From positions 186,001 through 250,000 of the forward strand of contig NZ_JACBYS010000004.1 in the NCBI RefSeq assembly GCF_013408245.1: a stretch of 64,000 bases of DNA. The letters run 5' to 3'. Source of the DNA: Duganella sp. 1224. GTDB lineage: Bacteria > Pseudomonadota > Gammaproteobacteria > Burkholderiales > Burkholderiaceae_D. Both the position numbers and the translations under genes were made by a program. Under the pieces are notes generated by a model. That model was not told the origin of the DNA, did not search any database, and was given only the letters and a program-made list of their open reading frames with translations. This document shows positions 1-10,881 of this stretch, in pieces. How positions within the stretch are numbered: position 1 is the stretch's first letter; every line of letters starts with the position of its first letter.

Positions 1-3000
1 GCCGCCGGCCTTCAGCGAAATCAGGAACACGTCGCCCTCGCCGCCCTGGAAGGCGTCGACGCGTTTCTTGCGGTCGGCCATCGAGGTCGAGCCGTCGAGG
101 TACTGGTAGCTGACGCCCTGTTCGTCCAGATGCTCGCGGATCAACGCCAGGTGGTCGACGAACTGGCTGAATACCAGCACCTTGTGCTTGTTCTCCAGCA
201 GCCCTTCCAGCAGGTGCGCGAAAGCCGCCAGCTTGCTGCTGGCCAGCTCCAGCTCCGGTGCGATCAGGTTGGGATTGCAGCAGGCGCGGCGCAGCTTCAT
301 GATCTCGGCCAGGATCTGGATCGACTTTTTCTCGGCCGGTCCCTCGACCTTTTCCAGGTTTTCCAGCGCGGCGCGGCGCAGCGATTCGTACAGCGCCGTT
401 TCGTCCGGCGACAGGTCGACTTCCAGCGTGATCTCGGTGCGCGACGGCAGCTCGGTCAGCACCTGCGACTTGGTCCGGCGCAGGATGAACGGCTGGATCA
501 GGCGGCGCAGCCGCTTGCGCGCCCCCAGTTCGGCGCGGTGGTCCTGCGGCTTCTCGATCGGCGCGGCGAAGCGCAGGTTGAATTGCTCGATGCTGCCCAG
601 CAGGCCCGGATTGATGAAGCGGAACAGGTTCCACAACTCGCCCAGGTGATTCTCCAGCGGCGTGCCGGTGACGGCCATGCGGAAGTCGCCCTTCAGCGCC
701 ATCACGGCGGCGGAGCGCTTGGTGGCAGCGTTCTTGATGGCCTGCGCCTCGTCCAGCACGATGGTGTTCCAGTGCACCTTGGAGAACAGGGCGGATTCCA
801 GTTGCAGCAGGCCGTAGCTGGTCACCACCACGTCGTAGCCGTGCAGGTTGTTGAGTTGTTCGGCGCGGTCGCCGGGGCCGAACAGCCGCATGTTCAGCGT
901 CGGCGCGAAGCGCGCGGCTTCGCTCATCCAGTTCATGCAGACCGAGGTTGGCGCGATCACCAGCGTTGGTCCTTGCTGCGCGCGCGACAGGATCAGCGCC
1001 AGTGCCTGCAGCGTTTTGCCGAGGCCCATGTCGTCGGCCAGGCAGGCGCCCACGCCCCAATGCGCAAGGCGCGACAGCCAGTTGTAGCCTTCCACCTGAT
1101 AGTCGCGCAGCTCCGCCTGCAGGGTGCTTGGCAGCTGCGGCTCGAAAGTCGTCTGCGCCTGCATGCGCGCCAGGTGCTCTTTCCACAGCTTGTCGGATTT
1201 GAGGCCGCCCACGTCGTCGGCCAGTTCCTCCAGCGCGAACGACGCCAGCGGATGCAGGCGCACGCCGTCGGCGGTGATCTCGCCGTAGGCCGTTACCTCC
1301 TGCAGGCGGCGATACAGTTCCTCGGTCAGCGCCAGGTAGCGGTTCTCGCCCAGTTCGACGAAGCGGCCCTGGCTCTTCTCCATCATCTCCAGCAGCGTGC
1401 GCAGGTCGATGACCTTGCCCTCGTCCACCTGCAACTCGCCGCTGGCGGCAAACCAGTCCTTGTTGCTCTTGATGGCCAAGCGCAGATGCTTCGATTCCAC
1501 CTTGTTGGTCACGCGGAAGCTCTCGCCCTCTGGCCAGGCGATGACGATGCTGGCCGGGTCCAGCGCCTGCAGTTCGACCAGCAGTTGCAGGCACAGCGCC
1601 GGTTGGCCCAGCAACCATTCGCCGTGTTCATGTTCAGCCGATTCCAGCACCGGGCAGCGCGAGATCAGGTCGCGCTCCGCATCGCGTTCGTCGATCAGCT
1701 TGCGGCGCGCCTGCACCGGCTTGCCGCCGATGTCGGCGAGCACGCTGTCGGCGCCGTCGCCCGGCTTGTAGTAGGCGCCGTTGACCAGCGGGCGCACCAG
1801 GATCTGCATCTTCAGGCCGTGCTGGTAGGGCAGCAGGTGCAGGTGCAGGCGCGTGTCGGCGTCCATCTGCTCCATGTCCGGCGCGGCGCCGCCGATGTCC
1901 GACTGCACCGTCACCAGCGACGAGATGGCGCTGATGGCCGACAGCACCTGTTCTTCCGCATGCGCCGGCACGTTGAGCGCATCGCCGACGATGGCGGCGA
2001 TCTTGCGGTGCTCGTCGAGGATGTTCACCACGCGCAGGCGGGTTGGCGTCTCCTTGCTGATGACCACCGACGAGTTATCGTCCGGGATGGGGGGCTGCAG
2101 GCGCAGTTCCAGGTTGCCGGGGCTGCGCTTGACCAGCAGTTCCGGCTCGCCGGACAGCATCTCCACCCGCATGTCCGGCAGGTCGGACCAGAACAGCAGC
2201 GGGTGATTGACCAGCATCGGCGCGGCCCGCTGCGGGTCGATCTCGTACGTCAGGCCGGTGGACTGGTAGCCGCGATGGGCGACCGTGATGGCTTCCGCCG
2301 CGCGGATGTCCTGCGGCGTCAGGAAGTCGAACTGCTCGGACTCGAAGCGCAGGCGCTTCAGGCCCACGGCGCGGCCCTTGCTCCACAGGCCGCGCGCATC
2401 GCGCTTCTGCTCCAGCGGCGCGATGTCGGTCAGGCCGTGGCGCGGATCGTAGGTCAGCAGCCACACCAGGCGCGAACTGCCCGCCGCATCCGGCGTGGTC
2501 GGCTGGTGCAGGTTCATCAACGCGGTGAGCTGGCGCTGCCAGCCTTCCTGCCGCTCGAACCACGTGGTCAGATCGGGAAAGCCGTAGCGCGAGCGCAGCG
2601 CCTGCGCGTGGGTCTGCATGTCGTTGTCGCCCATCTGGCCCAGCAGCGCGGCGGCCTGGCCGGCGATGAACATGTAGCCGGCACGTTCGGCGTTCTTCAC
2701 CAGTTCCTGCAACTGCTCCTTGCGCTCCTGTAGCTGCGGCAGCGAGAGCCAGAAGTACAGCAGGAACTGGAACACCTGCGTTTGCAGGCCAGGCTCCCAC
2801 GCCAGCGAGGCGATGGCATCCACCTGCATGATGCCGGCGCGGATCTGACGCAGCATGTCGATCTGCTGGTGCACGGCGCTGTCGTGATTCTTCGGCTGCT
2901 TGACGGCGATTTCCAGGTAGGCCTCGGCCGCCTTCAGGTGTTTGGCGTCGCCGCTGCGCAGCATCGACAGCAGGTAGAGGTAGCCGCCCATGCCGCTGAA

Positions 3001-3879
3001 CAGCTGCTTGCGTTTGCCGGTGTCGCGGCGCAGCGTTTTGAGTGCGGCGTCAAAGCCGATGATGGCGGCGCTGGCGGCGCCGCGCAGCAGCACGACGGCG
3101 CTGGCGAGGTACTGGCTTTGCGGGCCGGCGGTTTTATCCAGATAGCGCTTGGCGTCGTCCAGGCGGCCGCTCAGCAGCGCGTCCTCCGCCATCGCCATGC
3201 GCAGTTCGGCGTTGACGTCGCCGTGGCGGCGCTGCATGTGCATCTCGCAGAACTCGCGGATCACCGGCGCGGCGGCCGGTTCGTGCTGGGCGTTGTGCAG
3301 CAGCACCGCCAGCACATCGTCCTGCAGCAGGGGGCTGACCAGCGCGATCATGCCCGGCTCGAACGGCCGGCCGAAGATGTCGACGATCGGATGCAACTGC
3401 GCCGCCTCGTAGCTGCCCAAGCAGAACGCCAGCACCTGCTGGATCTGTTGCGGACCATGGCCGCGCAAAAGACCCATGCGCAGGCGCGCCATGCCGGCGC
3501 GGTAGCTGCGCGGCTCCATGCTGTTCCAGGTCTGGCGCATCGGCACCAGTTCGGCGTAGGCCGCGCACAGGTCTTCCATCGCGTGGGTGCCGATGGCGGA
3601 GCGGATCGCCGGCCAGCGCAGCTTGGGATTGCAGACGAAGCCGCGACCCGTCACCACGCTGATGAAGGCCAGCCGCTCCAGCTTGGACAGCGCATCATCC
3701 AGCGTGGCCACGGAATATGGCGTGCCACGGTCCTCGTCGACTTCGATGCGCGCGTGGTGCAGGTGATCGAGGATGGCGGTGCGGCCCATCGGCTCGCCCA
3801 CCAGCGCGAGCAGGGCGAGGATGGCTTTTTCGTTGAAGGGCAGCGCGTCGAATTCGGCGAGCAGCTTGGGATCGGTCAT
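1..3879 (-). CDS. SNF2-family DEAD/DEAH-box helicase, C-terminus cut by window edge
   Basis: ATP-dependent double-stranded DNA translocase of the SNF2/RapA superfamily-2 type, presumed cytoplasmic. The 1293 visible codons start at ATG 3879 (MTDPKLLAEFDALPF) and run off the window at position 1. The helicase core is C-terminal: Walker A DDMGLGKT near residue 946, DEAQ box (VLDEAQAIKN) near 1043, a TGTPLEN motif, and the second RecA lobe with FSQF and a motif V-like FLISLKAGG at the very edge. Perhaps 60-100 residues are missing. Roughly 900 residues precede the motor, including an alpha-helical N-terminal half that I cannot assign. The start codon overlaps the stop of the upstream S9 peptidase gene (ATGA), so the two are probably translationally coupled. 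Cellular role unknown; bacterial relatives are usually just called SNF2 helicases. Confidence 0.9.
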   Translation of the reverse strand, partial: MTDPKLLAEFDALPFNEKAILALLALVGEPMGRTAILDHLHHARIEVDEDRGTPYSVATLDDALSKLERLAFISVVTGRGFVCNPKLRWPAIRSAIGTHAMEDLCAAYAELVPMRQTWNSMEPRSYRAGMARLRMGLLRGHGPQQIQQVLAFCLGSYEAAQLHPIVDIFGRPFEPGMIALVSPLLQDDVLAVLLHNAQHEPAAAPVIREFCEMHMQRRHGDVNAELRMAMAEDALLSGRLDDAKRYLDKTAGPQSQYLASAVVLLRGAASAAIIGFDAALKTLRRDTGKRKQLFSGMGGYLYLLSMLRSGDAKHLKAAEAYLEIAVKQPKNHDSAVHQQIDMLRQIRAGIMQVDAIASLAWEPGLQTQVFQFLLYFWLSLPQLQERKEQLQELVKNAERAGYMFIAGQAAALLGQMGDNDMQTHAQALRSRYGFPDLTTWFERQEGWQRQLTALMNLHQPTTPDAAGSSRLVWLLTYDPRHGLTDIAPLEQKRDARGLWSKGRAVGLKRLRFESEQFDFLTPQDIRAAEAITVAHRGYQSTGLTYEIDPQRAAPMLVNHPLLFWSDLPDMRVEMLSGEPELLVKRSPGNLELRLQPPIPDDNSSVVISKETPTRLRVVNILDEHRKIAAIVGDALNVPAHAEEQVLSAISAISSLVTVQSDIGGAAPDMEQMDADTRLHLHLLPYQHGLKMQILVRPLVNGAYYKPGDGADSVLADIGGKPVQARRKLIDERDAERDLISRCPVLESAEHEHGEWLLGQPALCLQLLVELQALDPASIVIAWPEGESFRVTNKVESKHLRLAIKSNKDWFAASGELQVDEGKVIDLRTLLEMMEKSQGRFVELGENRYLALTEELYRRLQEVTAYGEITADGVRLHPLASFALEELADDVGGLKSDKLWKEHLARMQAQTTFEPQLPSTLQAELRDYQVEGYNWLSRLAHWGVGACLADDMGLGKTLQALALILSRAQQGPTLVIAPTSVCMNWMSEAARFAPTLNMRLFGPGDRAEQLNNLHGYDVVVTSYGLLQLESALFSKVHWNTIVLDEAQAIKNAATKRSAAVMALKGDFRMAVTGTPLENHLGELWNLFRFINPGLLGSIEQFNLRFAAPIEKPQDHRAELGARKRLRRLIQPFILRRTKSQVLTELPSRTEITLEVDLSPDETALYESLRRAALENLEKVEGPAEKKSIQILAEIMKLRRACCNPNLIAPELELASSKLAAFAHLLEGLLENKHKVLVFSQFVDHLALIREHLDEQGVSYQYLDGSTSMADRKKRVDAFQGGEGDVFLISLKAGG

Positions 3880-5795
3880 GCGTGGTTCAGCTTAAAGATG
3901 TTTTGATAGAAGTGCAGTTCCGCTTCCAGCGTGCGGATGATGTTTTCGGCCTTGCGGAAGCCATGGCCTTCGCCTTCCAGCGGTACGTATTCGACCGGAA
4001 TGCTGCGCTTTTTCAGCGCGTCGACCATCATTTCCGACTGCTGCGGCGGCACCACCTTGTCGTCCAGGCCCTGGAAGAAGATCATGGGGCGGGACAGCTT
4101 GTCGGTGTGGTTGATCGGCGAGCGCTGGGCGTAGATCGCGTCTGCCTGTGCTTTCGGCGCGATCAGGTATTCGTTGTAGTGCGACTCGAACTTGTGCGAG
4201 TCCTGGTCCAGGCCTTTGAGGTCGGAGACGCCGTAGTAGCTGGCGCCGGCCTTGAACACGTCGTGGAAGGTCAGCGCGCACAGCGTGGTCAGGCCGCCGG
4301 CGCTGCCGCCGCGGATGATCAGGCGCTCGCCGTCCACCAGGCCGCGCTCCACCAGCGCCTTGGCGCCGGCCACGCAGTCCTCCACGTCGACGATGCCCCA
4401 CTGGCCCTTGAGCAGATCGCGGTAGGCGCGGCCAAAGCCGGTGCTGCCGCCGTAGTTCACATCCAGCACGCCGAAGCCGCGGCTGGTCCAGTATTGGGTT
4501 TTCAGGTTGAGCGTATTGACCGTCATGCCGGTCGGGCCGCCGTGGCTGATGACGATGACCGGCGGCTTGGTGCCCGCCGGCGCCTGCACGTCCTTGTTGC
4601 GCGGGGCGTAGTAGAAGGCGTGGGCGGTGCGGCCGTTGGCGCTCGGGTAGCTGATGCTGGCGGGGATGGACAGGTTGGCTTCGTCCGGCAGGTCTTCAAT
4701 CGACTGCGCGAGGATTTCGACGCCTTCTTCGGTGAAGTCGATGCGCGCCAGTTCCATCGGAATGGTCGGGCCGCCGGCCAGCATGGCGATGTAGCCGTTA
4801 CCGACGCGCAGTTCGCGGATTTCCTCGTAGGGATTGGCGATGGCTTCCAGCTTGCCGCTGCCGGGACGCAGGCGCGCCAGGCGGCTCACGCCCTTGTCGA
4901 TGTAGGTGCAGATGATTTCGCTGGCGGAGCGGAAGCCGTACATGCTGTTGCCGAAGGTCCAGTGCGGGGAGCCGAATTCGGCTTCCATCGGGCACAGGCC
5001 CTCGGTGCGCTGGCGGTCGGCGCACAGGCGGTACAGGTTCCACCAGCCGCTGCGGTCGGAGACGAAGTGCAGCAGGTTGTCGGGCGACCATTCGGGCTGG
5101 CAGATGGATTCCTCGGCGCCGCCGGCGATGCGTTTCGGCGTCGACAGCGTGCCGTCTTCGTTGAAGTCGGCCAGCCAGAGCGTGGTGCCTTGCCACGGCA
5201 TGCGCGGATGGTCCCAGCTCAGCCAGGCCAGCGAACGGCCGTCCGGCGACAGGCGCGGCGACGAATAAAAGTCCGCGCCCTGCACCAGCACCGTTTCGGC
5301 GCCCGCGCCGAGGCTGATCGCGCAGATGGTGTTGGTCGGCTGCGCATGTTCGTCATCGCCATGCAGCTCACGCACGCCGATCAGGCGATGGCGCGCGCGG
5401 TCCACGACCAAGTCCGCAAAGCGCTGCATGCCCGCCTGCGTTACCGCCACCGGCGTGGCGCCCGGCGCGACCTGATAGACGCAATTGTCCTTGAAATGCG
5501 AAAAATACACCGTCTCGCCATCGACAGCGTAGGCGCCGCCGCCGTATTCATGCACCCGCGAGCGGACATTGAACGGTGCCGGCGTCAGCTCCTCGGTGGT
5601 AGCGCCGTGGTAGCGCAGCAGCGTAGTGCGGCCCGCCTCCGCCGCGCGGCCGGCCAGCCAGAAGATATCGCTGCCATCTGACCCGCCCAGCAACAGCGAC
5701 GACAACGGCGTCGCCCCGGCCGCCACGCGCTGCGCGCTGATGGTCGACGGCCAGGTGCCATAGGCAGCAATGCTCGGAGAAACAGGCGAAGTCAT
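3876..5795 (-). CDS. S9 family serine peptidase (prolyl oligopeptidase / acylaminoacyl peptidase type)
   Basis: Predicted serine oligopeptidase of 639 residues with an N-terminal beta-propeller (WD40/PD40-like, e.g. SPDGRSLAWLSWD and WSPDNLLHFVSD) and a C-terminal alpha/beta hydrolase domain. Catalytic elements visible: HGGPTG oxyanion region, nucleophile in RGGSAGG (Ser about residue 497), acid in GLDDKVVPP (about 576) and His in GEGHGF (about 610). Start chosen at ATG 5795 (MTSPVSP) because GGAG lies about 7 nt upstream; a longer in-frame start at 5834 lacks this. No signal peptide, so probably cytoplasmic. Its TGA overlaps the ATG of the SNF2 helicase downstream. Divergent from hemE, with a long palindrome in the shared upstream region. 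Confidence 0.93.
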   Translation of the reverse strand: MTSPVSPSIAAYGTWPSTISAQRVAAGATPLSSLLLGGSDGSDIFWLAGRAAEAGRTTLLRYHGATTEELTPAPFNVRSRVHEYGGGAYAVDGETVYFSHFKDNCVYQVAPGATPVAVTQAGMQRFADLVVDRARHRLIGVRELHGDDEHAQPTNTICAISLGAGAETVLVQGADFYSSPRLSPDGRSLAWLSWDHPRMPWQGTTLWLADFNEDGTLSTPKRIAGGAEESICQPEWSPDNLLHFVSDRSGWWNLYRLCADRQRTEGLCPMEAEFGSPHWTFGNSMYGFRSASEIICTYIDKGVSRLARLRPGSGKLEAIANPYEEIRELRVGNGYIAMLAGGPTIPMELARIDFTEEGVEILAQSIEDLPDEANLSIPASISYPSANGRTAHAFYYAPRNKDVQAPAGTKPPVIVISHGGPTGMTVNTLNLKTQYWTSRGFGVLDVNYGGSTGFGRAYRDLLKGQWGIVDVEDCVAGAKALVERGLVDGERLIIRGGSAGGLTTLCALTFHDVFKAGASYYGVSDLKGLDQDSHKFESHYNEYLIAPKAQADAIYAQRSPINHTDKLSRPMIFFQGLDDKVVPPQQSEMMVDALKKRSIPVEYVPLEGEGHGFRKAENIIRTLEAELHFYQNIFKLNHA

Positions 5796-5844
5796 AAAAA
5801 GCTCCAGAAAGATCAATGCGCGGGTGCACCGCATAATAGATTAA

Positions 5845-5931
5845 AAACCGGGGTCAGTGCCGACATTCGGACACGGACTCAGCTATGTCATGGCTGAGTC
5901 CGTGTCCGAATGTCGGCACTGACCCCGGTTT
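5845..5931. repeat. Perfect inverted repeat, CGGGGTCAG family, copy 1
   Basis: Arms at 5845-5883 and 5893-5931 are perfectly complementary over 39 bp, with a 9-nt loop. The outer end reads CCGGGGTCAG and the inner arm contains GCCGACATTCGGACA, which recurs in the copy at 61944. It sits between the divergently transcribed S9 peptidase and hemE genes. The shape fits a REP/BIME-like element moved by an IS200-type (RAYT) transposase; no transposase gene is present here. Confidence 0.85.
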
Positions 5932-5994
5932 ATTAAATCCGCAAAATGGCGTGGGATGCGATAATACCGGTTTGATTGTTTACTATTGCCTTCC

Positions 5995-7080
5995 ATGCCA
6001 CAATTTGCTCCGCTCAAGAATGACACCTTCCTGCGCGCGTTGTTGCGCCAGCCCACCACCTACACTCCCGTGTGGCTGATGCGCCAGGCCGGAAGGTATC
6101 TGCCGGAATACCGCGCCACCCGCGCCAAGGCCGGGTCGTTCATGGGCCTGGCCACCAATCCCGATTACGCCACCGAAGTCACCATCCAGCCGCTGGACCG
6201 CTTCCCGCTGGACGCCGCCATCCTGTTCTCCGACATCCTGACGGTGCCGGACGCGATGGGCCTGGGCCTGCACTTTGTTGAAGGCGAAGGCCCGAAATTC
6301 GAACGCCCGCTGAAAACCGAGGCCGATGTGCTGGCGCTGCGCATGCCGGAACCGGGCTCGCTGGACTACGTGTTCAAGGCCGTGACCCAGATCCGCACCG
6401 AGCTGAATGGCCGCGTGCCGCTGATCGGCTTCTCCGGCAGCCCGTGGACGCTGGCCTGCTACATGGTGGAAGGCGAAGGCTCGCGCGAATTCCACAACAT
6501 CAAGAAGATGCTGTACAACCGCCCGGACCTGATGCGCCACATCCTGGACATCAACGCCAAGGCGGTGGCCGAATACCTGAACGCGCAGATCGACGCCGGC
6601 GCGCAGGCCGTGATGATCTTCGACTCCTGGGGCGGGGCGCTGGCCGATGGCGCCTACCAGGAGTTCTCGCTCAAGTACATGCAGCAGGTGGTGTCGCTGC
6701 TCCAGCGCGAGAAGGATGGCGTCAAGATTCCGGCCATCGTCTTCACCAAGGGCGGCGGCCACTGGATCGAACAGATCGCCGCCTGCGGCGCCGACGCCGT
6801 GGGCCTGGACTGGACCGCCAACCTGACCGAGGCGCGCCGCCTGGTGGGCCATAAGGTTGCCCTGCAGGGCAACCTGGACCCGGCCATCCTGTTCGCCAGC
6901 CCGGACCAGATCACCGCCGAGGTCCACAAGGTGCTGGACGCCTTCGGCAAGCCGGGTGCCAGCGGCAGTGGCCACGTATTCAACCTGGGCCACGGCATTT
7001 CGCAGTTCACGCCGCCGGAAAACGTCGCGGCCATGGTGGAGGCGGTACATAGCTACAGCAAGGCGCAGCGCGCTGCCTGA
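5995..7080 (+). CDS. hemE: Uroporphyrinogen decarboxylase
   Basis: Decarboxylates the four acetate side chains of uroporphyrinogen III to give coproporphyrinogen III in haem biosynthesis; cytoplasmic. The 361-residue product carries the N-terminal family signature PVWLMRQAGRYLPEYR, then the conserved GFSGSPWTLACYMVEG and FDSWGGAL segments, and has the usual full length (about 355). I chose ATG 5995 (MPQFAPLKND); an in-frame TTG three codons upstream is less likely. The ribosome-binding site is weak. It is followed by a clear terminator and by the AT-rich DnaA-box region before priA. The hemE-priA neighbourhood is common in betaproteobacteria. Confidence 0.97.
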   Translation: MPQFAPLKNDTFLRALLRQPTTYTPVWLMRQAGRYLPEYRATRAKAGSFMGLATNPDYATEVTIQPLDRFPLDAAILFSDILTVPDAMGLGLHFVEGEGPKFERPLKTEADVLALRMPEPGSLDYVFKAVTQIRTELNGRVPLIGFSGSPWTLACYMVEGEGSREFHNIKKMLYNRPDLMRHILDINAKAVAEYLNAQIDAGAQAVMIFDSWGGALADGAYQEFSLKYMQQVVSLLQREKDGVKIPAIVFTKGGGHWIEQIAACGADAVGLDWTANLTEARRLVGHKVALQGNLDPAILFASPDQITAEVHKVLDAFGKPGASGSGHVFNLGHGISQFTPPENVAAMVEAVHSYSKAQRAA

Positions 7081-7096
7081 TCGATCTGGTGAACGA

Positions 7097-7129
7097 GGGC
7101 ACGTCTCCTTCGGGAGCGTGCCCTTTTTT
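7097..7129 (+). terminator. Rho-independent terminator of hemE
   Basis: Stem GGGCACG plus CTCC pairs with GGAG plus CGTGCCC around a TTCG tetraloop, with one bulged T, followed by six T residues at 7124-7129. It lies 16 nt after the hemE stop. Confidence 0.9.
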
Positions 7130-7130
7130 A

Positions 7131-7801
7131 TTGTGTGCAGAGCGACTTATGCACAATTTTTTTTGCTGCGGAAATAACAGGCAGTGCATATTTCCATGCC
7201 CTTGGCGTATCTGTAAGTGATTGATTTTACTCGGTAAAATTTATGGCCTAGGGGGCAATGTTTAGCAAGCCGTAAACACTGTCATGAAGCTTCACGTAGT
7301 TTATTTCGCCATTTTCCACAAAGTTATCCACAAAAACTGTGGACAAGAAATAAAATGGCTTAGTAAACCGTGACTTAGCCCTAACATTGTCGTTTTGGCT
7401 GAGAATCATGTTGCGTTGCACGATTTTTAGGCAAAAATGACACCCTGACCAAGCTTGTTATCAAGCCGCAAAGCTTGGTGTGAGCATAAGGATAAAATTT
7501 GGTACGCTTGTGCGCCGCAATGCCGTGGATAAGTTCAAAAAAATGCTTGATTTCAGAAAAAAATCTCGCGTAAATACTTCACTTATGCACAGCTGGCGCC
7601 GAGCGATGGCGAATTTTCCTCCCCTAGGAAGCGTTTTCCAAGTCACTGATTTTAAAGAGGAAAAATTTTGAATTTTTACCCGGTTTTGGAAGATGCCAAC
7701 TTGGATGTCCGTGCTTTCCGGGGGTTAAGATTCCATTGTCCACAAAGTTATCCACAGAAACTGTGGATACATACAGCATCGATATTTTTGCAGGGTGCAG
7801 C
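7131..7801. other. AT-rich non-coding region with clustered DnaA boxes (candidate replication origin or DnaA-binding region)
   Basis: This 671-bp gap holds no convincing gene. It contains nine sites resembling the DnaA box TTATCCACA: 7147-7155 and 7583-7591 (TTATGCACA), 7312-7320 (TTTTCCACA), 7324-7332 (exact), 7338-7346 (inverted TTGTCCACA), 7524-7532 (inverted TTATCCACG), 7736-7744 (TTGTCCACA), 7748-7756 (exact) and 7762-7770 (inverted GTATCCACA). Six of them form two three-box modules of identical geometry (box, AAG, box, five-base spacer, inverted box), about 420 bp apart. An inverted repeat CCAAGCTT...AAGCTTGG lies at 7449-7478. The region is much richer in A and T than the flanking genes. 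The second module abuts priA, so regulation of priA by DnaA is an alternative to an origin. Confidence 0.6.
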
Positions 7802-9817
<2,016 letters not shown>

Positions 9818-9827
9818 CCATCGCATC

Positions 9828-9896
9828 GTCGCACCGGCGAAAGCCGGTGCCATGCTGAGCATGCGTTCTATGGGCACCGGCCTTCGCCGGTGCGAC
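9828..9896. repeat. REP-like inverted repeat between convergent genes, copy 1
   Basis: Two short hairpins, GCACCGGC-GAAA-GCCGGTGC (9831-9850) and its inverted counterpart (9874-9893), form a mirrored pair bounded by GTC and GAC. It lies 10 bp after priA and directly before the end of the convergent LysR gene. Related units are at 17512, 37216 and 42822. Confidence 0.8.
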
Positions 9897-9897
9897 C

Positions 9898-10785
9898 TTA
9901 TAGCAGGTGGCGCCTGGCGGTTGCCACGATTTGTTCGGACAGCGCGCGCGTGAATGGCGTGTCGAGATTCCACGCGTGCCAGCTGAGCGCCACATCGACG
10001 AAACGGCCGGGCGCCAGGTCCACCAGCCGTTCGTCGGCCAGCGCCGACGCGATCTGCTGCAACGGCAGCAAGCCATACGCCAGGCTGCCGAACACGCATT
10101 CGCTTGAAGCCGCCGACAGCGGCAGCGTGTGATGCGGATAAGCCCCGCGCCACGCCAGCACCTCGTGCAGGAACCCGCCCATCATGTCCCGGTCCGTGAC
10201 CATGGCCGGCGCCAGCTGCACCGCGTCGGCGATAAAACCATCGCCAAACCAGTGGTTGGCAAACGCCTTGGTGGCCACGCACACGTAGCGCATGCGCCCC
10301 AGCGGCGTCACCTGCGGGCCATTGGCCGGCGTCTCCGACGCCGCGCCGGCCGCCACGCAGCCAAACACGCTGCCCTCGCGCACCAGGTGCAGCGCCATCT
10401 CCGTGGACGCCACCTGCACGTGCAACTGGCAGCGCGGCGGCGACAGCAGCGGCTGCAAACTCAGCGGGAACCACGTCGCCAGACTGGCGGCGTCCACCGC
10501 CAGAGAAATCTCCGGCATGCTGATCTTGTTGCCCAGGTCGATATCGAGCGACGCTTCCATCAGCTTGACGTTGCGGTGATGGGACACCAGCCGCTGGCCC
10601 AAGCCGGTCGGCAGCGCCGGCTGGCCGCGCACGATCAACAGGCGGCCCGCCGCGTCTTCCAGCGCCTTGATGCGCTGGGACACGGCCGATTGGCTGATGC
10701 CGAGCGCCAGCGCCGCCTTTTCAAAGCTGCCCTGGCTGACCACGGCATCCAGCACGGCCAGCGCCCGATAATCCAGATTGTTCAT
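9898..10785 (-). CDS. argP: LysR-family transcriptional regulator, ArgP (IciA) subfamily
   Basis: Predicted lysine/arginine-responsive DNA-binding regulator of 295 residues. The N-terminal winged HTH (ALDAVVSQGSFEKAALALGISQSAVSQRIKALE) and the opening MNNLDYRALAVLDAVV match the ArgP/IciA subfamily closely, including the LLIVRGQPALPTGLGQRL linker; the rest is a periplasmic-binding-like effector domain. In E. coli, ArgP activates the arginine exporter argO and other lysine-regulated genes; no lysE/argO gene is present here. It is divergent from a flavoprotein disulfide reductase, and a 15-bp palindrome overlaps its own start codon, fitting autoregulation. The subfamily call is firm; the target is not known. 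Confidence 0.85.
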   Translation of the reverse strand: MNNLDYRALAVLDAVVSQGSFEKAALALGISQSAVSQRIKALEDAAGRLLIVRGQPALPTGLGQRLVSHHRNVKLMEASLDIDLGNKISMPEISLAVDAASLATWFPLSLQPLLSPPRCQLHVQVASTEMALHLVREGSVFGCVAAGAASETPANGPQVTPLGRMRYVCVATKAFANHWFGDGFIADAVQLAPAMVTDRDMMGGFLHEVLAWRGAYPHHTLPLSAASSECVFGSLAYGLLPLQQIASALADERLVDLAPGRFVDVALSWHAWNLDTPFTRALSEQIVATARRHLL

Positions 10786-10798
10786 AAGTCAGGCTTAT
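10784..10798. promoter_or_regulatory. Candidate LysR-type operator overlapping the argP start
   Basis: ATAAG-TCAGG-CTTAT is a perfect 5+5 palindrome with a T-N11-A core, positioned over the start codon of the LysR gene. Placement and symmetry suggest autorepression. No experimental support. Confidence 0.4.
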
Positions 10799-10831
10799 AA
10801 AATTGGAAAAGGATAAGTCATACTAATACCG

Positions 10832-10849
10832 TTTTGCTTCGAAGTAAAA
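10832..10849. promoter_or_regulatory. Palindrome upstream of the lipoamide-dehydrogenase-like gene
   Basis: TTTTGCTTCGAAGTAAAA is an 18-bp palindrome with a single mismatched pair, 33 bp upstream of the flavoprotein start, in the argP divergent region. A possible operator for the divergent gene. Confidence 0.35.
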
Positions 10850-10881
10850 CACGATTGGCAATCCGGAGTAGACTTGGCGGC

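Noticed and set aside
130..2733. 867-codon open frame on the plus strand
   Set aside because: It is antisense to the SNF2 helicase and is Gln/Arg/His-rich, the usual product of reading a high-GC gene backwards; no domain is visible.
7480..7671. 63-codon ORF in the hemE-priA gap
   Set aside because: It runs through DnaA boxes, lacks a ribosome-binding site and has a composition unlike genes; treated as non-coding.
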